The notes beneath the pieces are model-generated. The model ran no database searches, was not told where the DNA came from, and saw nothing but the letters and a program-made list of their open reading frames with translations. The position numbers and the translations under genes are program-made. From Anaeroplasma sp902783745 (GTDB lineage: Bacteria; Bacillota_I; Bacilli_A; Acholeplasmatales; Anaeroplasmataceae), in NCBI GenBank assembly GCA_946617655.1, contig CAMOKL010000003.1, positions 29,823-93,822 of the forward strand: DNA of 64,000 nucleotides. Reading direction: 5' to 3'. Positions 7,433 to 16,119 of the stretch are shown here, one piece after another (positions within the stretch are counted from its first letter, which is position 1; every line of letters begins with the position of its first letter).

Positions 7433-8140
7433 ATGTTAGAAATAAAAAATTTATCAAAAAGCTATGATGGAAAAAATTATGCTTGTAAGGATGTTTCTAT
7501 AACTATTAATGATGGAGACATTTATGGATTTATAGGACCTAATGGTGCTGGTAAATCTACAACAATTAAGGCTATATGTGGAATACATTCTTTTGAAGGA
7601 GAAGTTTTATTTGATGGTAAATCAATTACAAATGATATGATTGAATTCAAAAGAAATATTGCATACATTCCAGATAACCCAGTATTATATGAACATTTAA
7701 CAGGAATTGAATATGTTAATTTCATTTTAAATATCTATGATGTTAAAGAAGATATGAGAGATGAAATTAAAAGACTTGCTAAAATGTTTTCTATAGAAGA
7801 TAGATTAGAAGAACCAATTAAAGGCTATTCTCATGGTATGAAGCAAAAGATTTCTATTATTGCAGCATTAGCTCACAGGCCTAAGCTTTTAATTTTGGAT
7901 GAGCCATTTGTAGGATTAGATCCAAAGGCTACATTTGAATTAAAAGAAGAATTGAAGAATTTATGCAGCAATGGCTCTATGGTTTTCTTTTCATCACACG
8001 TATTAGATGTTGTTGAAAAATTCTGTAATAAAATTGCAATAATTAAGCATGGACTTATAGTAGAATCTGGAGATACTTTAGAAATAAAGGGTGAAGGCTC
8101 ATTAGAAGATAAATTTATGGAGATATTTGATAATGAGTAA
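7433..8140 (+). CDS. ABC transporter ATP-binding protein (exporter type)
   Basis: 235 aa nucleotide-binding subunit. Walker A GPNGAGKST near residues 36-44, signature SHGMKQK, Walker B LLILDEPFVGLDP, followed by 'FFSSHVLDVVEKFC' typical of the CcmA/EcsA-like exporter group. Start ATG 7433 follows AAAAAGGGAGATATT; the frame is open further upstream but lacks a ribosome site and would run into the terminator. It overlaps the permease gene by 8 nt. The substrate is unknown. Confidence 0.9.
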   Translation: MLEIKNLSKSYDGKNYACKDVSITINDGDIYGFIGPNGAGKSTTIKAICGIHSFEGEVLFDGKSITNDMIEFKRNIAYIPDNPVLYEHLTGIEYVNFILNIYDVKEDMRDEIKRLAKMFSIEDRLEEPIKGYSHGMKQKISIIAALAHRPKLLILDEPFVGLDPKATFELKEELKNLCSNGSMVFFSSHVLDVVEKFCNKIAIIKHGLIVESGDTLEIKGEGSLEDKFMEIFDNE

Positions 8141-9770
8141 TTTAGGACAGTTATTAAAAGTATCTTTAAGAGAGTCATTAGATTTAAGAAAAAACAAAAA
8201 GAAAAGTGACAAACAAAAAAGTATGGCATTTACAGCATATATTGTACTAATTGGTATAGTATTTACTTTAATATCATTCTTTTATAATTATATTTATATG
8301 GTTCAATTCAAATTATCCCCTGAATATGAATCTAAGATATATTTATTTACTTTAGTTGTGTTTGGCTTTTCAATGTTATTGACATTTACAACATCAATGT
8401 CAAGAATGCAATCAGTGTTTGTTGGTAAAGATTATGAATTATTAGCATCATTACCAATAAGAAAAAGAGATATTATCTTATCAAAAATATTTACTTTATA
8501 CCTTGTTGAATTGTTTTATTCTTTATTACTATTAGTACCAAATGGCATACTTGCCTTTATTATGACTTTGGATTTTAAATTCTTGTTAGTCATAGTATTA
8601 GCATTTGTTTCACCTGCATATTCAATGCTTGTAGCATTATTAGTTACTGCGTTAATTAATACTTTAATTAGGAATAAAAAAATAAGAGATATAATAAGCG
8701 GTTTTAGTATATTATTATTCTTTATAGCGATTATTGTGTTATCTATATCAATTGGATTTGTAACTGGACAACAATCAGATGGGACAAGTCAACAAGTAAA
8801 AATATTTGCGGAACTTGGTTTGAAATTAAGATATATTAATCCATCTTTATTCTTTGTTGAAATGGGTTTTAATAATAATATTTTATGGCTTTTATTATAT
8901 ATAGCATCTAATTTAATATTACTAGTATTTGTATTATCCATAGTTTGTGTATTCTATAATAGAATTCATCAAAATATGAATGCTATATCTAAGAGTAGTA
9001 AGATTAAATCAAAATATAAGATTAGAAGTCAATTTAATGAAATAATGCATTCAACAAATAATACATTCTTTCGTTCTAAGACATTCTTAATTCAAACAGG
9101 AATTGGATTAATATTATCAATGGTTATGGGAATTGCTGCCGCAATCATAATTGCAAATGCAACTATATCATTAAACCCAGATGAACCAGCTGTTGCAATT
9201 TATACTAAGATCTATAATTTTTCGTTTGTAGTACCGATTTTTATTTCGATGTTTTCTGCAATTGTACCACCTTCATCTGTTGCGATATCATTAGAAGGTG
9301 AATCATTTTTTATGCTTAAATCAATGCCAATTGATTTTAAAAAGTATATTAAGGCGAAATTATTATTTTCAACATTAATATTAACAATACCAATGACTAT
9401 AGTATCTATAGTATTTGTTATTTTAGTACCACAATCTGTATTATCTATAATAATATCTTTATTATTCCCATTCTTATTTGGATTATTTACATCAATCTTT
9501 ACTTTATTTATTAATATTAAATATCCATACTTACATTATGAGAATGAAATAGAAGTATTTAAAAATCATAAGTCTTCAATTATTACTGCATTCTTTGATA
9601 TGATTTTAGCTACTGTTACATTTGCGGTTGGTATTATATTATCTATTCTTATATCACCAATACTTGCAGGTGTATTAATATTAGCTATATACATATTACT
9701 TAATATATTGTTTATTCATATATTATTTAAGAATGGTGTTAAGGCTTTATATAATCTAGAAGATAATTAA
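8133..9770 (+). CDS. ABC-2-type exporter permease
   Basis: 545 aa membrane partner of the preceding ATPase, with about twelve hydrophobic segments in two sets separated by a basic cytosolic region near residues 285-310. The motif 'GKDYELLASLPIRKRDIILSK' in the first third and its echo 'GESFFMLKSMPIDFKKYIKAK' in the second third are typical of large bacterial ABC-2 permeases. They suggest an internal duplication. The start ATG 8133 lies inside the ATPase stop (ATGAGTAA) with GGAG 11 nt upstream. Confidence 0.85.
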   Translation: MSNLGQLLKVSLRESLDLRKNKKKSDKQKSMAFTAYIVLIGIVFTLISFFYNYIYMVQFKLSPEYESKIYLFTLVVFGFSMLLTFTTSMSRMQSVFVGKDYELLASLPIRKRDIILSKIFTLYLVELFYSLLLLVPNGILAFIMTLDFKFLLVIVLAFVSPAYSMLVALLVTALINTLIRNKKIRDIISGFSILLFFIAIIVLSISIGFVTGQQSDGTSQQVKIFAELGLKLRYINPSLFFVEMGFNNNILWLLLYIASNLILLVFVLSIVCVFYNRIHQNMNAISKSSKIKSKYKIRSQFNEIMHSTNNTFFRSKTFLIQTGIGLILSMVMGIAAAIIIANATISLNPDEPAVAIYTKIYNFSFVVPIFISMFSAIVPPSSVAISLEGESFFMLKSMPIDFKKYIKAKLLFSTLILTIPMTIVSIVFVILVPQSVLSIIISLLFPFLFGLFTSIFTLFINIKYPYLHYENEIEVFKNHKSSIITAFFDMILATVTFAVGIILSILISPILAGVLILAIYILLNILFIHILFKNGVKALYNLEDN

Positions 9771-9777
9771 AAATAGG

Positions 9778-9806
9778 GGTTCTTACGCTTGATAGTGTAT
9801 AGAACC
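9778..9806. repeat. Possible IS end, short inverted repeat
   Basis: GGTTCT at 9778-9783 and AGAACC at 9801-9806 border the stop end of the transposase remnant. They could be a remnant of the IS terminal region or a small hairpin. Confidence 0.35.
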
Positions 9807-9966
9807 AGAAAAATTTAATAACTTAAATATTAGATTGACTAAATTACATCTTCCATATAAAATACGTTTGATGAGTTTGGATTTGTTGTTGTTTCCTTCA
9901 ACAAATCCAGAACTTTCATTAAAAGATATCGCTGCTTTGATCGGGGTGATATCTAATTTTTTATGC
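9783..9966 (-). pseudogene. C-terminal remnant of an ISL3-family-like transposase
   Basis: On the minus strand the frame ending at TAA (9785-9783) reads 'KAAISFNESSGFVEGNNNK', then 'SKLIKRILYGRCNLVNLIF'. This is the conserved end of ISL3-type DDE transposases (catalytic E in GFVEGNNNK, followed by KxIKRxxYGR). Only about 60 codons remain and earlier sequence is interrupted by stops. The remnant sits exactly between the ABC permease and a headless FtsX gene, so the insertion and a later deletion probably removed the front of the latter. Confidence 0.75.
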
Positions 9967-9973
9967 TTTTAAT

Positions 9974-10315
9974 AAATTCTTGAAGTTATTAATGAGAAAA
10001 AAGAAAAAAGAATACGGTATATTAAAGGCTTTAGGATATAAAACATCAGATTTAGTATTACAAACAGCTATATCTTTTATGCCATCAATTATTATATCTG
10101 TAGTTTTATTCTCAGTTGTTTCATATTTCCTTGCAAATCCATATATGAATTTGATAATGGTTAATTTTGAAATTATGAAAAGTAGCTTTTCAATTCCAGT
10201 TTTAGGTGTTTTATTAATTGGAATATTATTAGTTTTAATATCATTCTTATTTGCAATATTTGAATCAAGAAGAATAAAGAAAATAGAACCATATAAGCTA
10301 TTAATAACTGAATAA
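9974..10315 (+). pseudogene. 5'-truncated FtsX/MacB-type permease
   Basis: About 113 codons correspond to the C-terminal FtsX domain only: 'KKKKEYGILKALGYKTSDLVLQ', two or three hydrophobic helices, and the terminal 'RRIKKIEPYKLLITE' typical of lipoprotein or antimicrobial-peptide ABC permeases, which are normally 400-1100 aa. There is no ribosome site before the first possible starts (TTG 9980, ATG 9992), and the upstream sequence is the transposase scar. It keeps its own terminator. Confidence 0.8.
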
Positions 10316-10320
10316 AATTA

Positions 10321-10350
10321 TATCCTCATCTTAATTGATGAGGATTTTTA
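10321..10350 (+). terminator. Terminator after the FtsX fragment
   Basis: 9-bp perfect stem ATCCTCATC / GATGAGGAT, 6-nt loop, T-run. Confidence 0.9.
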
Positions 10351-10385
10351 AATGTGTTCATAAATATCATAAAGGTCCAAAATGC

Positions 10386-10413
10386 TTGAAAATACTATTA
10401 AATATGCTATTAT
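10386..10413 (+). promoter_or_regulatory. Promoter of the BspA-like gene
   Basis: TTGAAA at 10386-10391, 16-bp spacer, TGcTATTAT extended -10 (TATTAT 10408-10413). A second TATAAT at 10413-10418 overlaps it. Confidence 0.6.
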
Positions 10414-10461
10414 ATAATTATAGATACGATAGTTATAAATTAAATATTTTGGAGGTGGCTT

Positions 10462-13400
10462 ATGAGTAAAACAAAGTCTTTTTTGTCTTTATTCCTTTTA
10501 GGAATATTAGGCTTCACAATTGTTTCATGTGGCGAAAGTAGTAATACTGGTGCAAATACTCAAAGTAATACTACAACTAAAACTGTAGTAACAACTACTA
10601 ACCCACATATTGAAACTACAACAGAAAATACAAAAACTGATGTAGATACAACAACTGTTAATACTACAACACAAAATCATATATCAACTATACATGATGT
10701 GACATCTTCGCATAATACTACAACATATTATGAAACAACAACAGAAGGTCATACTCATAATATGTATTTCCATTGTGCAAATCCTGCATCTTGTACAGAT
10801 GATGGAAATTATGAATATTATGAATGTCTTGATTGTGGTAAATGTTATCGTGATTTTGATGGTAAAACAGAAATTTATGATGTTATTGAACATGCATATG
10901 GGCATGATTTAGTACATCATCAATATCAAGAGCCTACATTATATTCTCTAGGTAATATAGAATACTGGGAATGTGTAAGATGTGAAGAAAAATTTAGTGA
11001 TGAAGATGGACTTCATCCACTAGAAACAGACCCAGTAATTCCTATGATAGAAAGAAATTATATTTTTAGTAAAGATAATGTATTTATTGAAAATGATTAT
11101 GCATACATAATTATATATGATGAAAATGATTCCGACTTCGAGCAAACAGTTTATGGAACATATGAAGTAAATATTGATCCTGCAACATGTCTAGAGGATG
11201 GATGTCAAACAACTACAGTTAGATTTACTGCAGATGGAATTAATTTATATTTAGGTAAAGAAGTATTAGATTCAGATTTAGAGTATGTATTTGAAACTAT
11301 AATTGAAGCAAAAGGTCATACATATTCTTCTAAATGGAATTATGATTATGAATATCATTGGCATGATGCAACATGTGGCCATAATGTGACAACAGAAAAA
11401 GAAGCACATGAAATGGGTGAATGGAAGATTACGGCTCCAACCGCATCAACAAATGGTAAAGAAACTAGAAGCTGTACTAAATGTGATTATACTGAAACTA
11501 TAATAATACCATCTTACATGGTATTTGAAAGCTATAATGGTGGTTATAGAGCATCATTAAGAAAATATGATGATAAAGGTTATTCATATGAATATAATGG
11601 TCCAAGTCATTTAATTGTTCCTGAAACTTATAATGGATTAAATGTGGTTGCGTTAGGTACAATTGATAATGAATTAATAGATGAGATTACAATTCCTAGA
11701 TATGTAAAAGAATTATATACTCTAGGATCATCAATAAAGAAGATTCATTGGAATTGTAGTTATATTGATAATAATATGCTAATGTATATCAATCAATTAT
11801 CATTGGATGATTTCATTATTGAAAATTACGGAACTATTACATTTGATGGAAGAGTTATGCCAATCAATACCAAGAAGTATACTGTTGATTCATCTTGCTA
11901 TAGATACGTTGATGTTGATGGAATGCTATTTAGCACAGATTACAAGACTCTAATTTCATGTCCATTACTATATTCAGATGACGTAATTGATCTATCAAAA
12001 TATGACACGTTAATTATTATTGATAGCTGTGCATTCTTAAGCAATAATGCAAAGGAAATAATATTCCCAGCTAACCTAGAACAAATTGGAAATTGTGCAT
12101 TACAATATTCTCGTATAGAAACATTAACAATTCCTAAAAAAGTTAGTATGATTGGAATAGCTGCATTTAATGAATGTGAATCATTAACAACAGTATATTT
12201 CAATGCATCTAATGTTAGTATTTCATATAATAGTGATTATTCTAACTCTCCTATTTTCTCACTATGTCCTCAATTAACTACTTTGTATGTTGGTAATAGT
12301 GAAAATATAGTTAAAGTAATAAGTAAAAACACATTCAGAAATACTACTAACTTAGTTAATGTATATATTCAAGATGGAATTGAATCAATTGGAGAATATG
12401 CATTTATGAATTCTGGTGTTAAGGAATTAGTAATTCCTGATAGTATTGAAGATATTCATGAATATGCATTTAACGGTGTAAGATTTGACAAACTTACAGT
12501 TAAGGCAATTACATTACCATATACTTCTATAAATGAATTAGTTATAACTTATGGAGAAACTATAACTTATGATATGTTAAAAGAAGTATATCATTTAGGT
12601 AAAGTAACATTATCTGAAGGTATTACATCCATTGGAACTAAGGCATTCTACACTAAAGACTTAGAAGAAATAACTTTACCAACTACACTTTTAAGCATTG
12701 GTGATTATGCATTCTATAGCTGTTCTTTAAAGGAAATTGATATTCCTAATAGTGTATCGTCAATTGGAGAGTATGCATTCTCAGGCTGTAGTTTTACTGA
12801 ATTTAGATTCCCAGAAGGAATTACTGAATTAAGTAATTATGTATTAAGAAGTAACACAAAGCTTGAAGAAGTATATGTTCCATCTACTGTAACTAAATTT
12901 GGTACTTCTCCATTTGATAATGATGAAAATATTACAACTGCAACAGGTCCTTTAAGCATATTTAGATATATTAGTAATAGTGTTATAACATTTAATGGAA
13001 CATCAGGAATGAAGTTATACTTGGATTCTTATACATCAGTTCGTAATTTAACATTACCTAATACTATTGAAGAATTTAGCTTAAATGATAATACTTCAGT
13101 TGAATATATTGTAATTAATGGATTTAAATACATTACTGATATTAATGGTAATCCAGTAGTATTATTAGGAGTAGAAGATGAAACTATTGATACATTTATT
13201 GCACCTGAAACTCTAAGAGTAATTGCTGAAAATGCATTCAATGGAAATACTAAATTAAAAGAAGTAGATTTAAATGACAACCTATATTCTATTATGGCAG
13301 ATGCATTTACAGGCTGTAGTGCATTAGAATATATTTATATTCCAAAGAATGTAACTATTATTGGCTGGGGAGCATTCTCTTATTGTACATCATTAACTGA

Positions 13401-14748
13401 AGTAGCATTTGAAAATGGAAGTAACTATACTGGTACGAATAGAATATTTGGCGGAAGTAATGCAATTGAATCTATTACATGCCCAGCAAATGTATTATAT
13501 GATGGATTTGTAATGAATGATCAGAAAGCCCAACAAGCATTAAAGTATGTATCAATTAATGGTGGTACATATATTCCTTCAAATGCTTTATATAATGCTA
13601 TTAACGTAAGTCATATTGTAATTCCTGATTACATTGAATACATTGAAGAATATGCATTCTATAATAGTGGAATTACAGGAGTAGATTTAAGTAAGAATAT
13701 TACAAGAATTTATGAGAGAACATTCTATAATAGTAAATTAGAATCAATCTATATCCCAAAGAATATTAAAATTATTGATAAGGAAGCATTCTATAACTGT
13801 CCATTAGAACATGTATCTTTTGAAGAAGGTTCATTGCTTGAATCCATTGGTAATTATGCATTTAATGGTGGAAAGTTCACTGAATTTAAGATTCCTCAAT
13901 CAGTTACAAGTATTGGTGTTGGTGCATTCTATGAATGTGGTAATCTATTATCAATTAGCATTCCATCAAGTGTGACTGTAATATTAGAAAATACATTCTA
14001 TAAATGTATGAGCTTAACTAGTATTGTAATTCCTAATACTATTACAAAGATTAGTGATGGTGCATTTGCATTCTGTAAGGCTGCAACAAGCTTAACTTTT
14101 GAAAACGGATCAAGTTTAAAATACATAGGCTATAATGCATTTAAGAATTGTCAAAGCTTAGAAACTATAGAAGTTCCTACAAGTGTAACTTATATTGGTG
14201 AATATGCATTCTCAAATTGTAGTTCATTAAAACATATTACATTGCCATTTGCAGGTACAAAGGTTTATACAAGTAGTGATGATATTCAATATCATGTTGC
14301 AATTCTATTCTCATCAACTAATGATCAAGAATTATATCAAAGTATTACTTGTAAATATATAAGTTATTCTACAGGCTCAAGACAAATAAGAGAAGATTCT
14401 TATTATGTTCCTAAGTCATTAACAAGTATTACAATTAATGGTTGTACAACTATTAATAATTATGCATTCTATGGTTATGATACTTTAGAAGAAATAACAA
14501 TTGGCGCATCAGTTAAAACTATTGATGTTTATGCATTTGCAAAATGTTATCATTTAACTACTTTGAATCTTTCAGGTACATTAGAAAAGATTAATTCTTC
14601 AGTGCTTGAGGATACATATATTACAAATATTAACTATAGTGCTACAACATCACAATGGAATAGTATAGAAAAGAGCGATTTCTGGAAATATAATTGCTAC
14701 ACATTACAAACTATTACATGTACAAATGGTGTAATTAATATAAGCTAA
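10462..14748 (+). CDS. BspA-like leucine-rich-repeat surface lipoprotein
   Basis: 1428 aa. Lipoprotein signal with lipobox 'IVSC' (Cys23), then a Thr-rich linker to about residue 95. A region to about 345 follows with repeated Cys-pair modules ('CLDCGKCYRD', 'CVRCEEKFSD', 'CTKCDYTETI') that look like zinc- or disulfide-stabilised folds. The rest is LRR_5 (BspA/TpLRR) repeats of ~23 residues built on patterns such as 'ITSIGTKAFYTKDLEEITLP'. There is no C-terminal anchor, so it is tethered by the N-terminal lipid. Relatives mediate adhesion to host or matrix proteins; that role here is inference. Start follows GGAGGTGG. Confidence 0.9.
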   Translation: MSKTKSFLSLFLLGILGFTIVSCGESSNTGANTQSNTTTKTVVTTTNPHIETTTENTKTDVDTTTVNTTTQNHISTIHDVTSSHNTTTYYETTTEGHTHNMYFHCANPASCTDDGNYEYYECLDCGKCYRDFDGKTEIYDVIEHAYGHDLVHHQYQEPTLYSLGNIEYWECVRCEEKFSDEDGLHPLETDPVIPMIERNYIFSKDNVFIENDYAYIIIYDENDSDFEQTVYGTYEVNIDPATCLEDGCQTTTVRFTADGINLYLGKEVLDSDLEYVFETIIEAKGHTYSSKWNYDYEYHWHDATCGHNVTTEKEAHEMGEWKITAPTASTNGKETRSCTKCDYTETIIIPSYMVFESYNGGYRASLRKYDDKGYSYEYNGPSHLIVPETYNGLNVVALGTIDNELIDEITIPRYVKELYTLGSSIKKIHWNCSYIDNNMLMYINQLSLDDFIIENYGTITFDGRVMPINTKKYTVDSSCYRYVDVDGMLFSTDYKTLISCPLLYSDDVIDLSKYDTLIIIDSCAFLSNNAKEIIFPANLEQIGNCALQYSRIETLTIPKKVSMIGIAAFNECESLTTVYFNASNVSISYNSDYSNSPIFSLCPQLTTLYVGNSENIVKVISKNTFRNTTNLVNVYIQDGIESIGEYAFMNSGVKELVIPDSIEDIHEYAFNGVRFDKLTVKAITLPYTSINELVITYGETITYDMLKEVYHLGKVTLSEGITSIGTKAFYTKDLEEITLPTTLLSIGDYAFYSCSLKEIDIPNSVSSIGEYAFSGCSFTEFRFPEGITELSNYVLRSNTKLEEVYVPSTVTKFGTSPFDNDENITTATGPLSIFRYISNSVITFNGTSGMKLYLDSYTSVRNLTLPNTIEEFSLNDNTSVEYIVINGFKYITDINGNPVVLLGVEDETIDTFIAPETLRVIAENAFNGNTKLKEVDLNDNLYSIMADAFTGCSALEYIYIPKNVTIIGWGAFSYCTSLTEVAFENGSNYTGTNRIFGGSNAIESITCPANVLYDGFVMNDQKAQQALKYVSINGGTYIPSNALYNAINVSHIVIPDYIEYIEEYAFYNSGITGVDLSKNITRIYERTFYNSKLESIYIPKNIKIIDKEAFYNCPLEHVSFEEGSLLESIGNYAFNGGKFTEFKIPQSVTSIGVGAFYECGNLLSISIPSSVTVILENTFYKCMSLTSIVIPNTITKISDGAFAFCKAATSLTFENGSSLKYIGYNAFKNCQSLETIEVPTSVTYIGEYAFSNCSSLKHITLPFAGTKVYTSSDDIQYHVAILFSSTNDQELYQSITCKYISYSTGSRQIREDSYYVPKSLTSITINGCTTINNYAFYGYDTLEEITIGASVKTIDVYAFAKCYHLTTLNLSGTLEKINSSVLEDTYITNINYSATTSQWNSIEKSDFWKYNCYTLQTITCTNGVINIS

Positions 14749-14756
14749 TATAATAA

Positions 14757-14822
14757 AGGGACTGTGAAAAAAACCTAGGTTTTGAAGATTTATTCTTAAC
14801 CTAGGTTTAACAGCCTTTTTAA
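14757..14822 (+). terminator. Large composite terminator hairpin (family member 1)
   Basis: Outer arms GGGACTGT / ACAGCC and inner 11-bp arms AAACCTAGGTT (14771-14781) / AACCTAGGTTT (14798-14808), ending in five or more T. It resembles hairpins at 15035-15078 and 16569-16613. Confidence 0.8.
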
Positions 14823-14942
14823 TATGCATAATTATGATTTGCTCATTTGGTATTGGTTATTGCAAACGTAGTTTGTATAATTTGCTCAACTATACTAGTG
14901 TAGCAGTCTACAAAAAATAATCTCATCGTGTTATAATATCCA
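14823..14942. other. Intergenic stretch, no gene seen
   Basis: AT-rich, no open frame with a ribosome site. A TGtTATAAT extended -10 at 14929-14937 precedes the possible small RNA. Confidence 0.5.
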
Positions 14943-15016
14943 CTGTATTTTATTGTGTGAACAGCGATATTATACCATAAAGACAGCTCTGGGTTCGATT
15001 CTCAGAGCGTTTTTTG
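14943..15016 (+). ncRNA. Possible ~75-nt small RNA ending in a T-arm-like hairpin
   Basis: An extended -10 (14929-14937) is followed ~75 nt later by GCTCTG-GGTTCGATTCT-CAGAGC (14986-15008) and six T. The hairpin loop has the exact TTCGATT signature of a tRNA T-loop closed by a proper 5-bp T-stem. The rest of a cloverleaf and a CCA end are not visible. It could be a tRNA relic, an att remnant, a small RNA or simply a terminator that looks like a T arm. Confidence 0.3.
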
Positions 15017-15034
15017 TTTTTCAAACATAGAAAA

Positions 15035-15078
15035 GGCTGTGAAAGCCTACTTTTTAAAAGTTAGGTTTTTTCACGGCC
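15035..15078. repeat. Long hairpin repeat (family member 2)
   Basis: GGCTGTGAAA (15035-15044) pairs with TTTCACGGCC, then CCTACTTTT pairs with AAAAGTTAGG with one bulge. This gives a ~20-bp imperfect stem related to the hairpin at 14757-14822. Confidence 0.7.
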
Positions 15079-15155
15079 CCTAATTCACAGAGACTTTTTC
15101 AGCAGTCTCAGCGCTTGCTCCTCTTTTTAATCGTTTTGAAAAAAATATAAAAAAA

Positions 15156-15234
15156 TTAGCACTCAGGTGTTGACAGTGCCAAAAAATGTGGTATACTATA
15201 ATTGTAATTGGCAGATGACATATGAGAGTGCCAA
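15156..15234 (+). promoter_or_regulatory. Heat-shock-type promoter with separated CIRCE-like half-sites
   Basis: TTGACA at 15170-15175, 16-bp spacer, extended -10 TGgTATACT (15189-15197). TTAGCACTC, the left half of the HrcA operator CIRCE, lies at 15156-15164 just before the -35. GAGTGCCAA, a near match to the right half, lies at 15226-15234 past the start point. Real CIRCE has the halves 9 bp apart; here the gap is 61 bp. TGCCAA/TTGGCA hexamers recur within the block (15178-15183, 15209-15214, 15229-15234). Confidence 0.55.
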
Positions 15235-15277
15235 TAGATAAGAAAGGCTAAAATATAAGAAAAAGAGGTAAAGTATT

Positions 15278-15667
15278 ATGAGAAATGAATTATATGATTT
15301 TTTAAATGATTTTAACAATGTATATTTTGATGGAGGATATAGAGGATTCCCTGTTGATGTAATTGAAGAAAAGAACGGATATAAGGTAATTGCATCAATG
15401 CCTGGAATGAAGAAAGAAAATATACAAGCTTCATTTAAGGATGGCATCTTAGAGATTAAAGCAAGATTTGATAAGGAAACTTTAGAAAAGAATAAAGAAA
15501 AGAAATATCTTATTCATGAAAGAAGTTATCAGAAGATGCAAAGAAGTATTAACTTTGGTGATATTAATGTAGAAGATTTTGAAGCAAAATATGAAAATGG
15601 TATTCTACAAATTACTATTACAACAAAGACTAATACTAATAAAGCATTATCAATTGATATTAAATAA
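15278..15667 (+). CDS. Small heat-shock protein Hsp20 (paralogue 1)
   Basis: 129 aa alpha-crystallin-domain chaperone, an ATP-independent holdase of the IbpA/Hsp18 type. N-terminal 'NELYDFLNDF', then the crystallin core from about residue 24 with 'ASMPGMKKENIQASFKDGIL' and the closing 'AKYENGILQITI' (G-I/V-L signature). Ribosome site AAAGAGG precedes ATG 15278. First of three tandem paralogues under the CIRCE-like promoter; it is most similar to the third copy ('RSINFGDINV'). Confidence 0.93.
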   Translation: MRNELYDFLNDFNNVYFDGGYRGFPVDVIEEKNGYKVIASMPGMKKENIQASFKDGILEIKARFDKETLEKNKEKKYLIHERSYQKMQRSINFGDINVEDFEAKYENGILQITITTKTNTNKALSIDIK

Positions 15668-15712
15668 TTAACAAACCGGCCCAAAATAATAAGAAAAGGA
15701 AAGTGAAAATAT

Positions 15713-16105
15713 ATGTATAATATTACAAATAAACAAAATGAAAATAATTTAATGGAAGCATTTAATGATTTAGTTAATGATTTTTATAGTAAGGATATGA
15801 AAACAAACATTGTAGATGAAGGAGATTATTATCTTTTAACTAGTGATGTTGCAGGATATAAAAAAGAAGATATTGATATTAAATTTACTAACAATATCTT
15901 AACAATTAAGGCTTTAAATAATAAGAATTGTGAAAATAAGAACTATTTAATCAAAGAAAGATTATGTCATGAAGTAACAAGAAAATTTGTATTTGATGAT
16001 GTAGATTCTAATTCTATTAAAGCGAAGATTAATGATGGTATATTAGAGATTACTTTATCAAAAGTAAAAAAAGAAGATAAGAATAAGTATATAACTATTG
16101 AGTAA
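15713..16105 (+). CDS. Small heat-shock protein Hsp20 (paralogue 2)
   Basis: 130 aa. Crystallin core 'SDVAGYKKEDIDIKFTNNIL' and 'AKINDGILEITLSKVKKED'. It is the most diverged of the three: its N-terminus ('NNLMEAFNDLVNDFYS') is longer in one helix and the 'SINFGD' strand is 'KFVFDDVDSN'. It follows copy 1 by 45 nt after AAAAGGAAAGTG, without a terminator between, so all three are probably on one transcript. Unequal paralogues suggest hetero-oligomers; this is inference. Confidence 0.92.
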   Translation: MYNITNKQNENNLMEAFNDLVNDFYSKDMKTNIVDEGDYYLLTSDVAGYKKEDIDIKFTNNILTIKALNNKNCENKNYLIKERLCHEVTRKFVFDDVDSNSIKAKINDGILEITLSKVKKEDKNKYITIE

Positions 16106-16119
16106 GAAAGGTAAGGTTT

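Noticed and set aside
9980..10315. An intact 111-aa FtsX-like gene
   Set aside because: It contains only the C-terminal part of the FtsX fold, starts without a ribosome site and abuts a transposase scar.
14986..15016. A complete second tRNA gene
   Set aside because: Only a T-arm is formed; no matching acceptor, D or anticodon stems and no CCA end are visible.
15156..15234. A normal CIRCE operator
   Set aside because: The two half-sites are 61 bp apart rather than 9 bp, and the right half has one mismatch; reported as CIRCE-like only.
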